Program-made: the position numbers and the translations under genes
Shown here: positions 14,112 through 14,319 of the stretch, piece by piece
How positions within the stretch are numbered: the stretch's first letter is position 1
How the letters are laid out: every line of letters starts with the position of its first letter
The notes under the pieces: model-generated
Databases searched by the model: none
The model's input: the letters and a program-made list of their open reading frames with translations, nothing else
Told to the model about the DNA's origin: nothing
Assembly: GCA_910577085.1 (NCBI GenBank)
Contig: CAJTLE010000078.1
Coordinates: forward strand, 1 to 14,319
Reading direction: 5' to 3'
Source: an uncultured Allobaculum sp.
GTDB taxonomy: Bacteria > Bacillota_I > Bacilli_A > Erysipelotrichales > Erysipelotrichaceae
DNA length: 14,319 nucleotides

Positions 14112-14319
14112 AGGAATTGCCGAATTGCTGTTTCTTGAATGTATCCTTTTGCTCGTTCTACGAGAACCAGCTTTTTCATGGATGCTCCATCTTTTATTTT
14201 TTGTCCCCAGAAGGTTTTGAGTGTAAAAGCGCCTCTTACCCGGCGCCCAGTAATGAAACACTGCTGCCCCTGGTACAGGACTTTATCAAAAAGGCAGAAG
14301 CCGCCAACCAGATGTGGAG
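14093..14319 (-). CDS. iscB: C-terminal fragment of an IscB-like (RRXRR/HNH) nuclease; runs off window
   Basis: The minus strand is open from the window edge to TAG at 14093-14095 and gives 74 residues with no start in view. They contain GGFCLFDKVLYQGQQCFITG (5-24), RRVRGAF (25-31), GQKIKDGAS (38-46) and MKKLVLVE (47-54). This pattern (LFDKV-Y-GQ-FI-GRR--G-F-L, then KL-L-E) is what I recall at the C-terminus of Firmicutes IscB-type proteins, where the terminal domain helps bind the target-adjacent motif. The RuvC, bridge-helix and HNH domains would lie outside the window to the right, so the call rests on recalled similarity alone. The gene would belong to an ISC (IS200/IS605-like) mobile element. 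The last 20 residues (ETAIRQFLPTQTA) are not family-typical and overlap the hairpin. Confidence 0.6.
   Translation of the reverse strand, partial: PHLVGGFCLFDKVLYQGQQCFITGRRVRGAFTLKTFWGQKIKDGASMKKLVLVERAKGYIQETAIRQFLPTQTA

Larger units (their letters stand above)
14040..14319 (-). mobile_element. Possible ISC (IscB-carrying) element, right end, partial
   Basis: Three things coincide: the tail of an IscB-like gene, a strong hairpin at its stop codon, and an rpn-family gene whose 5' half is missing exactly at this point. Together they suggest the right end of an ISC element inserted in rpn. The exact boundary is not visible, and the left end, any transposase and any omega RNA lie outside the window. 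A deletion joining two unrelated fragments would look the same. Confidence 0.4.

Noticed and set aside
13996..14220. Plus-strand open frame across the rpn/IscB junction
   Set aside because: It is antisense to two recognisable minus-strand frames and has no ribosome binding site or family resemblance.
1..14319. CRISPR arrays, tRNA or rRNA genes
   Set aside because: No regularly spaced repeats were seen, and no tRNA cloverleaf or rRNA signature was noticed on reading. The ACC-rich T-box segment near 4756 is not a tRNA.

Overview
This window looks like chromosomal DNA of a low-to-mid-GC Firmicute (Bacillota). A tRNA-sensing T-box leader precedes valS, strong Shine-Dalgarno sites (AAAGGAGG, AGGAGG) precede several starts, and nearly every unit ends in a rho-independent terminator. 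The mix of genes suggests an anaerobic gut lineage such as Erysipelotrichaceae; that placement is an inference from protein style, not from a marker gene.

Layout, left to right. Positions 1-51 hold what may be the last codons of a gene entering from the left (+). A 193-residue protein of unknown function follows (346-927, +). It converges on a class I/II aminotransferase (1219-2388, -), with a long hairpin between them that can terminate on both strands. A neurotransmitter:sodium-symporter-family transporter (2736-4100, -) lies upstream of the aminotransferase. Divergent from it is a valine T-box leader (about 4526-4809) with a GUA specifier, then valyl-tRNA synthetase (5059-7680, +) after an unusually long 249-base spacer. 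A PdxK-type pyridoxal/pyridoxamine kinase (7948-8859, +) and a small unrecognised protein (8926-9276, +) follow. On the minus strand come a PHP-family phosphoesterase of the histidinol-phosphatase type (9458-10255) and the translational GTPase TypA/BipA (10604-12448). An esterase-like alpha/beta hydrolase (12622-13365, +) is divergent from typA.

The right end is accessory DNA. A broken gene for an Rpn/PD-(D/E)XK transposase-like nuclease (about 13653-14077, -) has lost its 5' part and carries a frameshift. Abutting it, and running off the window edge, is an open frame without an ATG (14093-14319, -). Its 74 residues resemble the C-terminus of IscB-type (RRXRR/HNH) RNA-guided nucleases, the ancestors of Cas9 carried by IS200/IS605-type (ISC) elements. 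A strong GC-rich hairpin (14079-14111) overlaps its stop codon, where such elements carry their right-end hairpin. The simplest reading is an ISC element inserted in, and disrupting, an rpn gene. Most of that element, including any omega RNA, lies outside the window.

How the genes work together: the left and middle parts are housekeeping. Two concern translation (valS, typA). Two are linked by PLP (an aminotransferase that uses it, a kinase that makes it). The transporter may supply amino acids. Apart from a possible pdxK-small gene pair, each gene appears to be its own transcription unit.
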